Part shown: piece by piece, positions 18,323 through 30,500 of the stretch
How the letters are laid out: the number at the start of each line of letters is the position of its first letter
Position numbering within the stretch: position 1 is the stretch's first letter
From: Litoditis marina
Lineage: Eukaryota > Nematoda > Chromadorea > Rhabditida > Rhabditidae
Direction: 5' to 3'
Assembly: GCA_964036275.1 (NCBI GenBank)
Contig: OZ038437.1
Span: forward strand, 6,143,804-6,207,803
Length of the DNA stretch: 64,000 nucleotides
Made by a program: the position numbers and the translations under genes
The notes under the pieces: generated by a model
What the model saw: the letters and a program-made list of their open reading frames with translations, nothing else
The model's database searches: none
What the model was told of the DNA's origin: nothing

Positions 18323-18592
18323 GTAATTCCGCACACGGGGGACACGAGGGACACGCCGCACACGGGGGACACGTCCCGCACAGAGGAGACTCTATTTAGG
18401 AGGCGCCGCAACTGGGGGCAACGCCGCAGGGGGAGACTCTATTTAGGAGGCGCCGCAACTGGGGGCAACGCCGCAGGGGGGGTCCATACACTACTGGTGC
18501 AGCGGCTCAATCGATAATCATGATTTTAGCAGGCGCGCCCCCGAGTTGAAAAGCCGCTGCATCTGGGTGCACGTAGTCTGAACCCAGCCTAA
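18323..18592. repeat. GC-rich tandem repeats and inverted MITE terminus
   Basis: Contains GGGGGACACG repeats (18335-18372) and a 47-bp unit starting GAGACTCTATTTAGG repeated twice (18386-18480). The unit ending 18572-18589 (CGTAGTCTGAACCCAGCC, then TAA) is the inverse of the terminus at 4478-4495, with adjoining CCGCTGCATCTGG. Confidence 0.7.
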
Positions 18593-19183
18593 GAAGGAGG
18601 CAGGCGCGGGCGAGGCAGGGCACCGCGCGCCTCTGCCATCGATCGATAATCGAATCTTTTCGAAACTGTCTGGCGCGCCCCGCCTTTCATTTAGCCGCCG
18701 CTACTCGCCCCAAATGACGGCAATTTGGCCACGCTGTCCCCTACCCACTGAATGCGCTAGTTTAAGAAATAAAAAACTGACCTAATAAAGTTTGAATGAC
18801 TTCTATCTCTTACACAATGGTAATTTACTCGGTACTAGGTTTTTTGAGAAAGTCTGACTGGAAACTAAACAATTGTGGAATTGTACGAGTAAAACTAATG
18901 TAACAATAGAAAAGGAACTCAGTATGAATAGAAACTATGCATTATTTATTCTATTGAAAATCAGTGCCGAAAAACTAGTCTGTTATATGGGATTCACCAA
19001 ATTACTATTAATTGAAACATCATAGAAATTCAACAACCTCTGAATTAGGAAAAATGTTGAACAGTTTTCTAGAATCATTCATTTTACGGATATAACGTGT
19101 TTAACGTGCTTTTGAAATATAAATTCTATTTTTAAGCATTATTTTGTGGTTGAATGGTTAAATTAGGATGGGACCCCCCGCCG

Positions 19184-19246
19184 ACAGTTTGTCACTTGAC
19201 AAACTGTTGGTTCACTCGAACCGACAGTTTGTACGTTGACAGACTG
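19184..19246 (+). promoter_or_regulatory. Pair of 22-nt hairpins in the right Maverick arm
   Basis: 19185-19206: CAGTTTGT, 6-base loop, ACAAACTG (perfect, extended one pair by flanking A-T). 19225-19246: CAGTTTGT, 6-base loop, ACAGACTG (one mismatch). Between them GGTTC-ACTC-GAACC forms a further small hairpin. Distance from the tip (about 150-210 bp) equals that of the left pair. Confidence 0.6.
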
Positions 19247-19299
19247 ATAATTCTTTCACAGAAATCGCAGTTGGAGCGCGTTTTTGGGAAATAGAGTGT

Positions 19300-19395
19300 T
19301 ACTGAGTAAGAAAAGTGGATGGGTATGAGATCCTCACTTGGTGTGCAAGTTCCTGAAATAAGCGGTTTTCAAAATATTTTTATTTGGCTACGTCT
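19300..19395 (-). repeat. Right terminal inverted repeat of the Maverick
   Basis: Complement of the left end with about five changes in 65 bases, ending GGCTACGTCT. 18593-19299 between the GC-rich repeats and this arm is AT-rich and without genes, apart from the hairpins. Confidence 0.85.
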
Positions 19396-21169
19396 TATAT
19401 GGTCAGACAATATGAAGTCGGTAACCGAGGGTACAAGGTTAATGACATAATAACGTCATGTATAAATAAGTTGAGAAGCTCCGGTTTGGTTAGCAGTACT
19501 AGGCTTACTGGTTACCACTGTGATTGTGATAATATACCCCACTTATGAAACTTCTTATGAAACAAACTTCTACCCAGGGGAACTCCTTGTATGTTTGGAT
19601 TTGAGTTTGAATTTTCCACTGCTATTCCTGTTAATATCACTGGCCCATTGATAACAAGTGTCTGATAACGATGAACCTCTATGAATTATCAGTAGTTCGA
19701 ACCAATGTGGCACCACTAGTAACCACCTACGCACCTTGTTATTGGCACAAAGGAGTGTTTATCAATGTTTCGGCTCAAAAGCTCCATTTGTTGATGATTT
19801 TCTTTTTGTTAGAGCTAAATGCCGTTTTTTTAAACAGACAGAAGTTTTGAGGACCTGTACATTTGATAAAGTGTGAAAGTTCAATAAATTCTATATATAT
19901 ATATATATAGTTCAACCGAGGTTCAAAATAATTTTGAGGAACAACGTGACTAAAGTACTCATCGGTCCTTTTGTGTTAGCATCACCGTGAGTTTGTTACA
20001 GTTCTCCAGTTTTGTCTACATAATTTTGAGTTAAAGGTGGACCGAATTGAAACCTAATGCAGCTACATGGTGCTCCAATCCATGTAGCGCCGCTCGCGGG
20101 CCAGACGCAGAGCGGCGGGCAACCGCGGCTCCAATCAATAGAGCGGCGGCGCACTCTGCCCGTTTCGAAATTCTTCTTCGAAAATTTCGTTTTCTAACTT
20201 ATGTTTCGGTTGTATTCAGTGTTTTATTTTTGTTCGATGTGTTTCAAGTAGGTCTTTTAGAGTGAACAGATTTCTATAGCTGTATCACAGTTCGAAAAAC
20301 TTGAAAACAAAGACAAAAACTGAACAGCTTTCGAATTTTTCATTTTTTTCAATGTGTGGTTTTGTGAATGTTTTCTCTTCACTTTCTTTTCACTCTATTT
20401 CTTCATATTTTCTAAATATAAGTTACTTCATTCATCCTATATTTCCTATCAGTTGCGAAAAATACTAATTGGACCGTTCTTTTTTTAGATTTCTGCCCAT
20501 CATCGGACGATACGATGTTAATATTTCTTCTTCGCTGTCCTATTCGAACTACTATTTTCTCCTGTCGTTCTCAGGTTCGTTAGTAGTAAATTTATAATTG
20601 CCGTTGCCTTTCTTTTTCGGTTTTCACTATTATTGCCATTCTGACCAGACAAATAGAGAAAACTAGAGGTAAAAGTTGTGATCCAAGAGGTCTTCTAAAT
20701 ATAAAAGTACTCCGTATTTGATTTGAATACGCGAAATATATATGATTTTGCCTAAAAAGATAGCGATATTCTCCGAAATTTGCAAGAAGGGAACCCATTT
20801 TTTAGACTTCTCGTATAATTGGATTATGCATATAGTACAATAGTACGTTATGTTCTAGTTCATATTTTTTTGTATTTTACTAGAAAGCAAGCCAGTGAGC
20901 AGTTTATTTGGTATTGGTGAACTGGTTTATTCTCGAAAAGTATCCGGTTCATGTTGATTATGCTCTACTTTCCAAAATGTGTGTGCATACAACCGACCCG
21001 TGGATTTGCAGTGCTTGATGTGTCTGTATTTAGTGTTTTCTATATAGTTGTCAATTGCAAGTGCCAAATTGTTACTCTAATGTTCATTGTATCAGGCCAT
21101 TATTCAGAATCAGCTATGAGTAGACGTGGGAAATTCAAGTTTGGTAAGCTCTCGATCTTGACCAAAGAT
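19396..21169. other. Noncoding stretch
   Basis: No supported gene. Holds a (TA)n run near 19892-19908 and a GC-rich palindromic patch at 20060-20160 (GTAGCGCCGCTC, GAGCGGCGGCGC). The open frame at 20047-20265 translates that patch and is not protein-like. Confidence 0.5.
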
Positions 21170-22800
21170 TCTCTATATTATAAAGCTGGTAGGAGGTTTG
21201 CGCTACTCCAGCGGCCCTACTCGTATTTCCGCGCGCGTAGCGCGCCATGCCGTATAGACTTTTTCGTCATTTAAAAAAATTAAATGAAGGAAATTGGTCA
21301 GCTCGCGATTCGTGTAAAAAAATTAAAAAATTATTCACGCGCGCGTGCGCGCGACGCGCAAACGTCGCGCACTGACCGACAAAATGTCAAATTTTCGTGT
21401 TTCAGGAGTTGTAGCGGCTGGCACGTTGATTTTTACAAATTGCTGTAATAATAAAAAAGTTTGCCCAAATAGTTTACAGTCGATTGGTTGAAACAATTTT
21501 TTTTCGAATTTCGCGCGGCGCGCGCTGCGCGTGTTTTAAAAAGGTAAACTTTTTGCAAAAAAAACTTGTTTTTTGATTTTCCCAAAAACGGCGAATGAGA
21601 TCGCGCTAAAAAGCTTACTGGGTCGTAGAACTTTTGATGGCGGTCATTCTGAAGCAAAAATTTTGGGTCCAGCCGCAACTTTGCGCGCGGCGCGCGCGCG
21701 ACAAGCGCGATTTTCAGATCTCAGAGATGAAAAGTCGTGAAAACACAAGCTCTACGGCGACAGAACCGTATTAGGCCACTGAATTCGAATCTTTTAAAAA
21801 AATTTCAAAAAAATTAATTTATCGATTTTTAGGGCCCGAAACGTGTTTTTGGCTAAATTGAGCCCCGTTGCACGCTTCTACCGACCGACGGAATGAATTT
21901 GAGGAGCTGGAATTAGTTTTAAACTGTGCGCAAAACTTGGGCGCATCTGAATAGTTGCAAATTTTGCAATTTCTGTATGCGCGCGGCGCGTAATGACGCG
22001 TAGATCAAAAAATTTTCAAAAACGGCAAAAGTCAGACTTGTCCGATTGGGCTGAAATTTGGAACATGTATAGATTCGGCCAGTCCGCATCTTCGCTGAAA
22101 ATTTCAGAAAATTTCGTAAAGTTGGGCGCGCACGCTGTAACGTTGAAATTTCAAAGTAGGTCAAATTTTTTTTGACCCACATCATTTTGTTTGTCTTGTT
22201 TTGAAATGTTGCGCTGTGCAAAAAAGAAAAAAAAAGTTGACCAAAAATTTTTCACACTGGCTCGCCGAAAGTCGTGTTTTGATAGTGATTACGCGCTGGC
22301 GCGCACCGCGCGCTTTTGAGTTTTTTCTTTGTTTTAAAAATGAATCGCATAGAAATTTTTCCAGGGAATTCGGTAGTGTACGACTCATTCCATGAAAATG
22401 ATTTTAAACCATGTTTCTACTGATTTTCCTGAAAAGTTTAAAAAATTTCAATTTTGGCGGTTTTGATCCACCTGTGAGGTCGTAAGTTGACCTTTGATCA
22501 TAGTTTTTTCACAAAATGTAGAGAATTTTACTACGGTCAGTTCGACACCTCACACTCATCAGTCGGTCCACACAAAACTTTACAAGAGCCGTCAGAAGGT
22601 CGATTTTGAACATTGACTTTTTGAAACAGCCATCTGGCGGCTTAATGATCTACATGACCAGGTAGAGCTTGAAGAGTAGATCATTTTCGTAAAAAAAACT
22701 TTCTCCTATCTACAACAATGAGCTAGCAAGAGGTCAACGCGCGCCGCGACCCCCGGGCCCGACCATATACCAGCGAGCTGACCCTCCGGTGCCGGAAACA

Positions 22801-22868
22801 GGATAGCACAGCGATTGCGTGTTTGATTGCAGTCTGAGGACGCGGGTTCGATCCCGCCCGAAGACAGT
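22801..22868 (+). tRNA. tRNA-like sequence (probably pseudogene / Pol III promoter), copy 1
   Basis: A-box-like TAGCACAGCGATTGCG and a B-box in a proper T-arm (GCGGG-TTCGATC-CCGC). The anticodon arm is not foldable in standard form and the acceptor stem is not evident. Repeated in Helitron copy 2. Confidence 0.35.
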
Positions 22869-24196
22869 AGTCAAGCGCCGGTTTTGCAAAAGTTTCTCAT
22901 TTTTTGCACTATTATTTTATGATTATATGTACAAAAGTGAGCTTCTTAGTAAAGTTTACAAGTTTCTAATGTTATCCACAACTTTTTTTTTCAAGAAAAT
23001 TCAAATTCCGGCCAAATTCGGAGGTTTGGCCTCTGGTTTGAAGGGTAGATGAGACGAATGATCTGAAAATGGAGTGATTATAGGGTAACTCGATGCGCTG
23101 AACATGTCTAGATTAATTTCAGAACACGTGCTATCACGTGAAACACGTGAGATGCATTCTTGTGGGCCGAAACCGACATTTTTTTGAAGCCTGAATTAGA
23201 AGTTGCTTTGGTGGTGGACGGCCGTGTGGGTTTATGGGTGGGGATATGTGAGTGAAAGTTGTTTATCCCCCTAGAAAACTTCACGGGCTTTCTAATGATG
23301 TATTGTGTGAAAAATTTCGTTCACCCAATTTTTCACAAAAAGTTGTAAACCAAAATCTGCGAGGTCAAATTCGCTGAAGACGAAATTTTGAGCCGGGGTC
23401 AACTAGTAAACTAGTTCAAAATGAAGGTAGAGGACTAAAAATTGGTAACCTAGTATCTGGAGTATCTATGAACATATTCTGGAAGTTTTGTGATGATATC
23501 TTCAAAACTGCCAAAAAAGTGTGGTTTTTAAGCAACGGTTTTGGTACTTTTTGGAGGTGGCTAAACTTGAAAAACTTTTGAAATACAATGTTTTGATGCG
23601 GAAACTAATAGTATAGGGTTTTCAACTATGGCAAATCCAACTATACTCATTAAAATGTTACTGGGTGGCTGCAATTACACGTAAACGTGGCTGGCTGTCT
23701 CAAAGGGTGGCACCAAAGTGGTGGGTGTCAGTTATCGGACCAGCTGAAAATCATTTTCAGAACTCGAGACATGGGTTTTCGGAATCAGCTTCAAATTCTT
23801 AAACGAATGAGTGTTTTGCTGAACACTTTTCACGTATTTCACGTTTTTCTCAACTTCAGCCGAGAATCTCAAAATGTGGATTTTCGTCATTTTGAGACAT
23901 CTCGTTGGGAGGTTCAAAACAGACGGAAATGGCCGAAAATTGCAACACTTAGAGAAATGCATAAGATTAGTGTTGTCTGTGAAAATAAAGTTCATATCAC
24001 GAATAGTGATCGAGATATGAAACTCGGAAATATCGATTTTTTAACTTTCTGGTGGTTGTATGGGATGAAAATGGGGAAAAAATATTTTTTCCTAAAACAT
24101 CATAAAATAGTGTAATCAACCACGTAGAATCCGAATATCAATGTTAAATTGCCTGAATATGTTTTTTAACGTCTTAAATGGGAATTATGAGCGCTC

Positions 24197-24539
24197 TCTC
24201 TGTATATAAAGCTGGAGAGGTGTTTTCGCCGGTTTTTTCGGAACGAGTGTCTTTACATGAACTCTGTGAGCGTGGTTCTTAACGGATTTCTCTCATTTTT
24301 GCCACAAATGTTGTAAACAGCTGTGGCTACCAGAAAACACCTGAATTTTGTCAATAGCTCCATTACGGCTGCCGCAATAATCAATAATGACGTGCCGCAC
24401 GCCCATTAGGCGCGGCGGGCGGCGCCGGCGGCACTAAAACACCCATAACTTGGCTCAAAATGGTCCAATTTTGAAAAACTTTTTTTTAAACAGTAGATGG
24501 GCACCGTGGCGAACTAAATACAAAATCATTTATCGCTAG
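24197..24539 (+). mobile_element. Short Helitron-like unit nested in copy 1
   Basis: Starts TCTCTGTATATAAAGCTGG and shares the 3' end at 24539. The same internal terminus occurs in copy 2 at 27572. It suggests a 0.34-kb nonautonomous element nested at, or co-opted as, the 3' part of the longer one. The 3' part holds a CGCGGCGGGCGGCGCC-type GC-rich block. Confidence 0.45.
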
Positions 24540-26171
24540 TCTTTATTTTATAAAGGCGGACGGGGGTTTTGACATGATTTTTCACCCTTGCTGTATTTCC
24601 GCGCGCGTAGCGCGCCATGCCGTATAGACTTTTTGTTCATTTTAAAAATTCCTGTATATAAATATCGTCAGGTCGCGATTCATGTATGAATTTTGTAAAA
24701 ATGTACATGCACGCGTGCACAGTACGTCCAAACGTCGTGCACTTTCCGCCAAAAATTTAAATTTTCGTGTTTCAGGAGTTGTAGTGGCTGGCATGTTGAT
24801 TTTTACAAAATGCTGTAATAATAAAAAAGTTTGCCTAAATAGTTTCCAATCGATTGGGCAATGATTTTTTTTTTCAAATTTCGCGCGGCGCGCGCTGCGC
24901 GTGTTTTAAAAAGGTAAACTTTTTGCAAAAAAAACTTGTTTTTTGATTTTCTCAAAAACAGCAAATGAGCTCGGGCTAAAAAGTATACTGGGTCGTAGAA
25001 CTTTTGACGGCGGTCATTCTGAAGCAAAAATTTTGAATCCAGCCGCAACTTTGCGCGCGGCGCGCGCGCGACAAGCGCGATTTTCAGATCTCAGAGATGA
25101 AAAGTCGTGAAAACACAAGCTCTACGGCGACAGAACCGTATTAAACCACTGAATTCGAATCTTCAAGAAAATTTTGAGATTATTGATTTTATCGATTTTT
25201 AGGGCCCGAAACGTGTTTTTGGCTAAATTAAGCCCCGTTGCACGCTTCTACCGACCGGCGGAATGAATGTGAGGAGCTAAAATTGGTTTCAAATTGTGCG
25301 CAAAACTTGGGCGCATCTGAATAGTTGCAAATTTTGCATTTTCTGCATGCGCGCGGCGCGTAATAACGCGTAGATCAAAAAAATTTAAAAAACGGCAAAA
25401 GTCAGACTTGTCCGATTGGGCTGAAATTTGGAACATGTATGGATATGGGCAGTCCGCATCTTTGCTGAAATTTTCGAAAAATTTCGTAAAGTTGCGCGCG
25501 CACGCTGTAACGTTGAAATTTCAAAGTAGGTCAAATTTTTTTTGACCTACATCATTTTGTTCGTCTTGTTCTGAAATGTTGCGCTGTGCAAAAAAGGAAA
25601 AAAAAGTTGACCAAAAATTTTTCACACTGGCTCGCCGAAAGTCGTGTTTTGATAGTGATTACGCGCTGGCGCGCACCGCGCGCTTTCGTGTTTTTTCGTT
25701 CACTCGTTGTTGAATCGGATAGAGATTTTCCCAAGAAATTCGAAAATGTACGCCTCATTCCATGAAAATGATTTTAAACCATGTTTCTACTGGTTTTCCT
25801 AAAAAGTTGAAAATTTTTCAATTTTGGCGGTTTTGATCTACCTGTGAGGTCGTAAGTTGAGCTTTGATCGCAGTTTTTTGATAGAGTGTAGATAATTTCA
25901 CCACGATCAGTTTGACGTCTCACAATCATCAGTCGGTTCACACAAAACTGAACAAGAGCCGTCAGAAGGTCGATTTTGGACATTGACTTTTTCAACCAGC
26001 CATCTGGCAGCCTAATGATCTACATGGACAGGTAGAGCTTGAAGAGTAGATCATTTTCGTAAAAAAAACTTTCTCCTATCTTCAACAATGAGCTAGCAAG
26101 AGGTCAACGCGCGCCGCGACCTCCGGGGCCCGACCATATACCAGCGAGCTGACCCTCCGGTGCCGGAAACA

Positions 26172-26238
26172 GGATAGCACAGCGATTGCGTGTTTGATTG
26201 CAGTCTGAGGACGCGGGTTCGATCCCGCCTGAAGACAG
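26172..26238 (+). tRNA. tRNA-like sequence, copy 2
   Basis: Second copy of the 22801 sequence, nearly identical including GCGGGTTCGATCCCGC. Same doubts about anticodon and acceptor stems. Confidence 0.35.
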
Positions 26239-27571
26239 TAGTCAAGCGCCGGTTTTGCAAAATATTCTCATTTTTTGCATTACTATTTTATGATTATATG
26301 TACAAAAGTGAACTTCTTAGTAAAGTTTACAAGTTTCTAATGTTACCTACAACTATTTTTTTCAAGAAAACTCAAATTCCGGCCAAATTCGGAGGTTTGG
26401 CCTCTGGTTGGGAGGGAATTTCAAGGGAATGATCTGAAAATGAGGTGATTATAGGGTAACACGATGCGCTGAACATTTCTAGACTAATTTCAGGACACGT
26501 ACTATGACGTGAAACACGTGAAATGCTTTTTTGTGGGCCGAAACTGACAATTTTTTGAAGCTTGAAATAGAAGTTTCATTGGTTTTGGACGGCCGTGTGG
26601 GTTTATGGGTGGGGATATGTGAGTGAAAGTTGTTTCTTCCCCTAGAAAACTTCACGGGCTTTCTAATGATGTATTGTGTGAAAAATTTCGTTCACTCAAT
26701 TTTTCACAAAAAGTTGTAAACCAAAATCTGCGAGGTCAAATTCACTGATGACGAAATTTAGAGCCGGGGTCAACTAGTAAACTAGTCCAAAATGATGTTA
26801 GGGGGCTGAAAAATGGTAACCTGGTATCTGAGGTATCTATGGACCTATTCTGGAAGTTGTGTGATGATATCTTCAAAATTGCCAAAAAACTGTGATTTAT
26901 AAGCAACGGTTTTGGCACTTTTTGGGGGTGGCTAAACTGGAAAAACTGTCCAAACACAATGTTTTGATGCGGAAACTACGAGAATGAAGTCTTCAACTAT
27001 GGCGATTTCAAATATAAACACTAAAATGTCACTGGGTGGTTGTAATTACACGTGAACGTGGCAGGCTGGCTCAAAGGGTGGCACCAAAGTAAAAGGTGTC
27101 AGCTATCGGACCAGCTCGACATCATTTTCAGAACTCGAGGAATAGTTTTTCGGAATCAGCGCCAAATTCTGAAACGACTAATTGTTGAGTTTAACGATTT
27201 CCACGTATTTCACGTTTTTCTCAACTTCGGCCCAGAATCTAAAAATGTGGATTTTTGTCATTTTGAGGAATCTCGTTGGAAGGTTAAAAATAGACAGAAA
27301 GTTCTGAAATTCGGAACATGTGTAGGTAAGAGCAAGACTAGTGCACACTAAAAAAATAATGTTCTTATCACGAAAATTGATAGAGATATACAAGTCGAAA
27401 ATATAGTTTTTTTCACTTTCTGATGGTTGGTGTGGGGTGAAAATGGGAAAAAAATATTTTTTCTTAAACATCATAAAACAGTGTAATCAACCACGTAGAT
27501 TCCGAATATCAATGTCAGAATGCCAAAAAAGTCAATTTACACGTGTGAAATGGGAAAGATGTGCGCTCTCC

Positions 27572-30500
27572 TCTCTATAAAGCTGGTAAGGGGGTTTCGT
27601 TGGTTTTTTCGGAAGGGGTGTCTTTACATGCACCTTGTTAGCGCAGTTGTGAACGGATTTGTCTGATTTTTGCAACGCAATGTTGCGCAAAGCTGTGACT
27701 ACGAAAGAACGTTTGAATTTTGTCAATATCTAATTTGCGCGGCGCGCAGCGACGCGATTTCTCGGGCGCAAGCCAGCCATAATCCTGGAAAAGCGCATTT
27801 CACTTGTGATACTGGCTCGTTTGCATTATTTTTACTAGGCAAAAAGGCTTAGGCTTAGGCCAACCATGTTTCCTAGAAGAGCTCGTTTCACAACACTCAT
27901 TCACTCACTCAAAGTGTTCTAAACAACATTTGAAAAAATCAGCCGATTCGGAGTCAAAAAAGTTATTGCACCATGTGGGGGACCCTTATGTGAAAAACAT
28001 ATTTTGGTCAAAATTGAAAAGTTGTAGTTTCACGCTCAAACTTTCAGCATCACTCACTCAAAGTGTTCTAAACAACATTTGCAAGAATCAGCCGATTCGG
28101 AGTCAAAAAAGTTATTGCACCATGTGGGGGACCCTTATGTGAAAATCAGCCTTTTGGTCAAAATTGAAAAGTTGTAGTTTTACGCTCAAACTTTCAGCAT
28201 CACTCACTCAAAGTGTTCTAAACAACATTTGCAAAAATCAGCCGATTCGGAGTCAAAAAAGTTTTTGCACCAGGTGGGGGACCCTTATGTGAAAAACAGA
28301 TTTTGGTCAAAATTGAAAAGTTGTAGTTTTACGCTCAAACTTTCAGCATCACTCACTCAAAGTGTTCTAAACAACATTTGCAAAAATCAGCCGATTCGGA
28401 GTCAAAAAAGTTTTTGCACCACGTGGGGGACCCTTATGTGAAAAACAGATTTTGGTCAAAATTGAAAAGTTGTAGTTTTACGCTCAAACTTTCAGCATCA
28501 CTCATTCAAAGTGTTCTAAACAACATTTGAAAGAATCAGCCGATTCGGAATCAAAAAAGTTATTGCACCATGTGGGGGACCCTTATGTGAAAAACAGATT
28601 TTGGTCAAAATTGAAAAGTTGTAGTTTTACGCTCAAACTTTCAGCATCACTCACTCAAAGTGTTCTAAACAACATTTGCAAAAATCAGCCGATTCGGAGT
28701 CAAAAAAGTTATTGCACCATGTGGGGGACCCTTATGTGAAAAACAGATTTTGGTCAAAATTGAAAAGTTGTAGTTTTACGCTCAAACTTTCAGCATCACT
28801 CACTCAAAGTGTTCTAAACAACATTTGGGAAAATCAGCCGTTGTAGTTTTACGCTCAAACTTTCAGCATCACTCACTCAAAGTGTTCTAAACAACATTTG
28901 GAAAAATCAGCCGATTCGGAGTCAAAAAAGTTTTTGCACCATGTGGGGGACCCTTATGTGAAAAACAGATTTTGGTCAAAATTGAAAAGTTGAGGTTTTA
29001 CGCTCAAACTTTCAGCATCACTCACTCAAAGTGTTCTAAACAACATTTGGGAAAATCAGCCGATTCGGAATCAAAAAAGTTTTTGCACCATGTGGGGGAC
29101 CCTTATGTGAAAAACAGATTTTGGTCAAAATTGAAAAGTTGTAGTTTTACGCTCAAACTTTCAGCATCCCTCACTCAAAGTGTTCTAAACAACATTTGGA
29201 AAAATCAGCCGATTCGGAGTCAAAAAAGTTATTGCACCATGTGGGGGACCCTTATGTGAAAAACAGATTTTGGTCAAAATTAAAAAGTTGTAGTTTTACG
29301 CTCAAACTTTCAGCATCACTCACTCAAAGTGTTCTAAACATCAATTGAAAAAATCAGCCAATTCGGAGTCAAAAAAGTTTTTGCACCATGTGGGGGACCC
29401 TTATGTGAAAAACAGATTTTGGTCAAAATTGAAAAGTTGTAGTTTTACGCTCAAACTTTCAGCATCGCTCACTCAAAGTGTTCTAAACAATATTCGCAAA
29501 AATCAGCCGATTCGGAGTCAAAAAAGTTTTTGCACCATGTGGGGGACCCTTATGTGAAAAACAGATTTTGGTCAAAATTGAAAAGTTGTAGTTTTACGCT
29601 CAAACTTTCAGCATCACTCACTCAAAGTGTTCTAAACAACATTTGCAAAAATCAGCCGATTCGGAGTCAAAAAAGTTTTTGCACCATGTGGGGGACCCTT
29701 ATGTGAAAAACAGATTTTGGTCAAAATTGAAAAGTTGTAGTTTTACGCTCAAACTTTCAGCATCACTCATTCAAAGTGTTCTAAACAACACTTGGAAAAA
29801 TCAGCCGATTCGGAGTCAAAAAAGTTTTTGCACCATGTGGGGGACCCTTATGTGAAAAACAGATTTTGGTCAAAATTGAAAAGTTGTAGTTTCACGCTCA
29901 TACTTTTAGCATCACTCACTCAAAGTGTTCTAAACAACATTTGGAAAAATCAGCCGATTCGGAGTCAAAAAAGTTTTTGCACCATGTGGGGGACCCTTAT
30001 GTGAAAAACAGATTTTGGTCAAAATTGAAAAGTTGTAGTTTTACGCTCAAACTTTCAGCATCACTCATTCAAAGTGTTCTAAACAACATTTGGAAAAATC
30101 AGCCGATTCGGAGTCAAAAAAGTTTTTGCAACATGTGGGGGACCCTTATGTGAAAAACAGATTTTGGTCAAAATTGAAAAGTTGTAGTTTCACGCTCAAA
30201 CTTTCATCATCACTCACTCAAAGTGTTCTAAACAACATTTGGAAAAATCAGCCGATTCGGAGTCAAAAAAGTTTTTGCACCATGTGGGGGACCCTTATGT
30301 GAAAAACAGATTTTGGTCAAAATTGAAAAGTTGTAGTTTCACGCTCATACTTTTAGCATCACTCACTCAAAGTGTTCTAAACAACATTTGGAAAAATCAG
30401 CCGATTCGGAGTCAAAAAAGTTTTTGCACCATGTGGGGGACCCTTATGTGAAAAACAGATTTTGGTCAAAATTGAAAAGTTGTAGTTTCACGCTCAAACT

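Larger units (their letters stand above)
3936..19395. mobile_element. Maverick/Polinton DNA transposon, 15.46 kb, polymerase truncated
   Basis: The element is bounded by inverted repeats beginning AGACG(C/T)AG at 3936 and ending in the complement at 19395. They are flanked by TATATA (3930-3935) and TATATG (19396-19401), five of six bases of a 6-bp target duplication. Size, AG...CT termini and 6-bp duplication are what is known for Polintons. Inside are the Polinton hallmark genes: protein-primed DNA polymerase B (truncated), RVE integrase with chromodomain, adenovirus-type protease, FtsK/HerA-type packaging ATPase, major capsid and minor capsid proteins. Except for the polymerase the hallmark genes are open. 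At least one MITE and two foldback elements have inserted inside it. Confidence 0.93.
21170..24539 (+). mobile_element. Helitron-like element, head-to-tail copy 1
   Basis: Starts TCTCTATATTATAAAGCTGG and ends ATCGCTAG. Copy 2 starts TCTTTATTTTATAAAGG in the very next base and ends in the same ATCGCTAG. TC start, CTAG end and absence of terminal inverted repeats fit Helitrons. No Rep/helicase ORF, so nonautonomous. Interior similarity between copies is about 90 percent. A second 5'-like terminus lies inside at 24197. Confidence 0.6.

Noticed and set aside
4478..18589. 14.1-kb Harbinger-type element containing the viral genes
   Set aside because: The inverted repeats at 3936 and 19395 with a 6-bp duplication enclose it and fit the Maverick better. 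The inner pair is explained by MITE insertion, though this stays testable.
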